This document shows positions 60,807 to 64,000 of a DNA stretch of 64,000 nt, one piece after another; position 1 is the stretch's first letter, and the number at the start of each line of letters is the position of its first letter. The translations under genes and the position numbers were made by a program. This DNA comes from Eudromia elegans. Lineage: Eukaryota > Chordata > Aves > Tinamiformes > Tinamidae. A model generated the notes under the pieces. The model did not search any database. It was not told the DNA's origin and worked only from the letters and a program-made list of their open reading frames with translations. The stretch lies in contig PTEX01000120.1 of NCBI GenBank assembly GCA_003342815.1, positions 1,082,560 to 1,146,559 of the forward strand, read 5' to 3'.

Positions 60807-63800
60807 ATTTCTTCTTCCATATATTCTATAAATAGAAAAGCTTGGCATTTCCTGACTTCTGCCTTAAATTCACACAGCTTCTATAGCTTTTTTTTTTTTT
60901 TTTGAGAATATGATTCTTATATATATATATGTGCATTTTCATCTGCAAAGAATCATCAGAGCTTCTCTGAAGTTCTTCAGTCTACACTGGACATCATTAA
61001 AGTGCAGTTTCAAGCTACTTATCTCTTAGGAGAAAAGTGAAGCAGTTGGCATTATTATAATATTCTTAAAATATTATTATATTCCTAAAAGTAATGGAAA
61101 GATTAAGGGGGTAATCTATACAATTTGAGTAGCTGTGCTAAAATGTAGCAATATTATCTGCAATGTCAAAGTCTTCCTTCCTACTGAGTTTATAAAACAG
61201 GATGATTAAAATAAAGGCATTTTTTTTAGAAATATGGATTTTGACAGACACACTATTGCTACTGCCAAATAAGTATAAAATATGATTAATTATGATATTA
61301 TGATTTCAAATCACTTAGTGTCTAGAAAAGTGAATAAAAGGTGCTTCCTGTTTAGAGTTCAGTGTGCAATATTTTTTCTACTGTCACTATTCATATCTTT
61401 CATTGTGGCTGTACCTTAGTTACACATATCATAAATGAAATAATGGATTTTTTACAGCAAAATTTAAACATTAAATAACTTTAATAAAACTATGCCTTTC
61501 CAGTTACAAATGGAGTGGAAGACATGCATAAGAATGTGCTCACATAAAAACAGAAAAAAAAAAAAAAGCCAGTTTGTAGATTAACTATAGATTTATATGA
61601 ATTTAAACAGTGTATTTTTTTAGCAAAATATCTATCTTTTTCATGACTAATACAATAGGTTAAATTTTACTAAGCAGTAGCTGTTGAATACCTATGTACA
61701 CATAGCAAATACTTCATACTTTCATCATACTTCTTTAAAAACAAAACACTAAGAATTCAGTAGACATTTAATTCAATTAACAACATTTGCATACAAAATA
61801 CATCAGACTACTTCTTATTTTAAGTTTGTACTGATATGAAGTGGAAAGCAATTTCAAAAGCTTTGTTTTAAGTCATCTAGACCCTTCAAGACACGTGGTG
61901 AATTAAAAAAAAAATCTTACTCTATGCCTGACAATTACAAAAACAGTCAAACATGTGACAGAGATAAACGTGGGTAAATCACCGTGTCAAAGGGAAAAAA
62001 GAAACTAAGAACAAATAATGAATATTTTCAGAAGAAATATCAAACAAATATCCTTAAGTTCTACCATCCCTGGGGAGTGAGAGAGTAGCCACAGAGCCAA
62101 GTACCCTTAGGAGTGTTTAGACTACTACTGCATAGCTGTGAATGAAGGGAAGATATTTCCTTTCCAGTCTGTGACAGCTATTTCAAATACACACATCCAG
62201 CTAACACCTTTATCGTATTTTTAGGACTGTGGACAGGGGGGAAATTAGGATTCCAAATGATTCAATGTGAATCAAGTTGAAGCCATTTATTGCTAAGTTG
62301 CACTGTTAATTATAACCACATAGCTTCTATACATGCAATCACGCTATATAGGATTGGTTAAGGTCCTTTTGCATGCTCTGTTCATGCACCATTAGTGCCT
62401 TTCTGATAGGGTAAAGCCTTGCTATCACGTGAATCTCTCTATCTTCAGATTGGTGAGGCTTTTTATTCACATGGGCTGTAACTCCGGACCTACATCTGCT
62501 TTTTTGTCGCTACTTCTTCAAACTTGTTTACTTCCCTTCTCAATGGCACAAACTTATCCTGTCAAGGTCAAATCCGTCTCCTACAGTGGACTACTTTACC
62601 GTTTGTATTCAGAATTCTGTATCTCACAGACATGTTACAAGAATGCAGATTTCTTTCACTGAGCTACCCACATCTCCTAGCTTACTTGAAACATATGATT
62701 TTGGAGTCTAATCTAAGGGAAGGACTTGCCTAGCAGACACCAGAGCAGTCGTGTTCAGTCCATTCATTATGAACTTAGAGTTTTACCTACTTTTATATGA
62801 CTTAGAACTTCTTAAGAGGAAAGATCATCATGTAGAAGTCAGGTAAATCTAGACTTCAGAGAACAGCTCAGCAAAATTAAAGTTAATTTACAGAGGGGTT
62901 CTCCAGCCTTCTTCACCCCTTGACTGAGGAGACACTTATTTCACTATGGCACACACTTGCGGCACTTGCAGTACTGCACTTGCAACACAGATTTATGGAA
63001 AATTAAAGTAGCTGAGCTACCACAGAGAAGGTTTATTCATCAGAGAGTGACATGATGCAGTGCTGTCATTCCCAGCAACAACTCAAAGAATCATCAAAGA
63101 AACCATGCAAGACACGCTGGGGCTCCCAGCTTTAATGAAATTTAACTGGTGGTTCTTCTTTAGGGAAACAGGTTCTCTGCATGTGTAGACCTATAGATAA
63201 TCATACCAGGCATTTTTATTGCAAAGGTAGGAGACCATTCTTCAGAAAGAACATAAAGACTCACCAAAAGAAAAAAGGCAGGGGAGACTGAATTGCTCAC
63301 AAATTTTGTACTCAGCAAGGGGAAGAAATCATGTTAGAGCTTACAGGGAAAGCTATGTTTTGGGATTTCTATCATTTTTGCATATACCTTGTCTTTTGCA
63401 GAATACAACCTTTATTCAAAACCTATAATACTTTAGAGTCACACAAGGTAGAATAAATTTTTTTTTCTTTTTACTAAGAGGGATTTTCAAGATCATTTCA
63501 TGCTCTCAGCAGCTCAGCTATGCAGATACACAGACAGCAATAGCAAGAAACAGTGCACTGATAAAACAAGCTCTCCACATTAATAAAAGCAGTTAGAAAT
63601 GACATGACTATGTTCTTAATTATAATAGCATCAGAACATAACATAAGCCCTTCACTCTGAGGATTTAAAATTTATTGTACATTAAAGCTAAGTACAACTT
63701 CAAAGTCAGCTTGTGCTTGTTTTGCTTCTAACTTTAGGTCTATTCTAAAGGCTTGCTCCTATCAGGAGCAGAGAAAGTTTTCCTCTCATTTGCTGTTGGA

Positions 63801-64000
63801 ATAAAGCATACCACAGTTTCATCAGTGGGTATGATTGCACATACAAATGGAGTCTTTGGGTGCCTCTAGCTTCATGTTGATAATTCAGCTTTGTATTACA
63901 TCTAGAATTGATTATCTAGTTTAACTTCCATATCTGGATTTCACTGAACAATTAACTTTGACTATGGTATTACTGATGGAAAGCTATAGCAATTTAATCC
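60807..64000. other. AT-rich sequence, no gene seen
   Basis: T17 run at about 60887-60903 and a TA run at 60920-60930. A 77-codon frame at 62429-62662 overlaps a second frame on the same strand, and neither has a family likeness. No transposon recognised. Confidence 0.5.

Noticed and set aside
60521..60905. Frames rich in Phe/Ser (plus) and Glu/Lys/Arg (minus)
   Set aside because: Produced wholly by the homopyrimidine tract.
1..64000. CRISPR arrays, bacterial operons, tRNA or rRNA genes
   Set aside because: No regularly spaced repeats with unique spacers and no tRNA boxes were seen. The sequence is vertebrate in character.

Overview
The window reads as bird (class Aves) nuclear DNA. The evidence is at least eight CR1 LINE copies, several ending in the 8-bp ATTCTRTG-type tail typical of avian CR1, plus a retroviral LTR of the kind found in bird genomes. 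The DNA is AT-rich, and I find no convincing protein-coding exon, tRNA, rRNA or CRISPR array. Every open frame over 60 codons that I examined is explained by a retroelement, by low-complexity sequence (poly-Phe, poly-Glu/Lys, poly-Gln) or by chance. It is best described as a gene desert or the interior of a very long intron.

Layout. 0-5.3 kb: a short minus-strand CR1 tail, a 560-bp plus-strand CR1, a second isolated CR1 tail, a 230-bp purine-rich tract, and a GC-richer block with a TATATAAG box that looks like an old plus-strand LTR. 5.3-10.2 kb: tandem repeats, then a badly broken endogenous retrovirus on the minus strand in which RNase H and integrase zinc-domain remnants can be recognised and gag-like sequence is suspected. 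10.2-34.7 kb: mostly unique AT-rich DNA with microsatellites, two CR1 copies (14.5 and 29.1 kb), and stretches dense in TAATTA-type cores that could be conserved non-coding elements. 34.70-35.44 kb: a clean solo LTR with TG...CA ends and a perfect 6-bp target-site duplication. 35.4-49 kb: a pure (TTTAT)17 array, two very old CR1 fragments, a compound poly-A tract and another candidate non-coding element. 49.0-50.2 kb: the largest CR1, a minus-strand copy that keeps the end of the reverse transcriptase domain. 50-64 kb: a CR1 tail, a minus-strand CR1, a 147-bp pure homopyrimidine tract with nested repeats, and otherwise unremarkable sequence.

No genes work together here. The history is one of layered retroelement insertion: the 38.8 and 42.0 kb CR1 copies are the most decayed, two younger CR1 groups follow, and the 34.7 kb solo LTR looks youngest because its duplication is still intact. 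Family assignments rest on motif recognition by eye. No alignment or database search was run.
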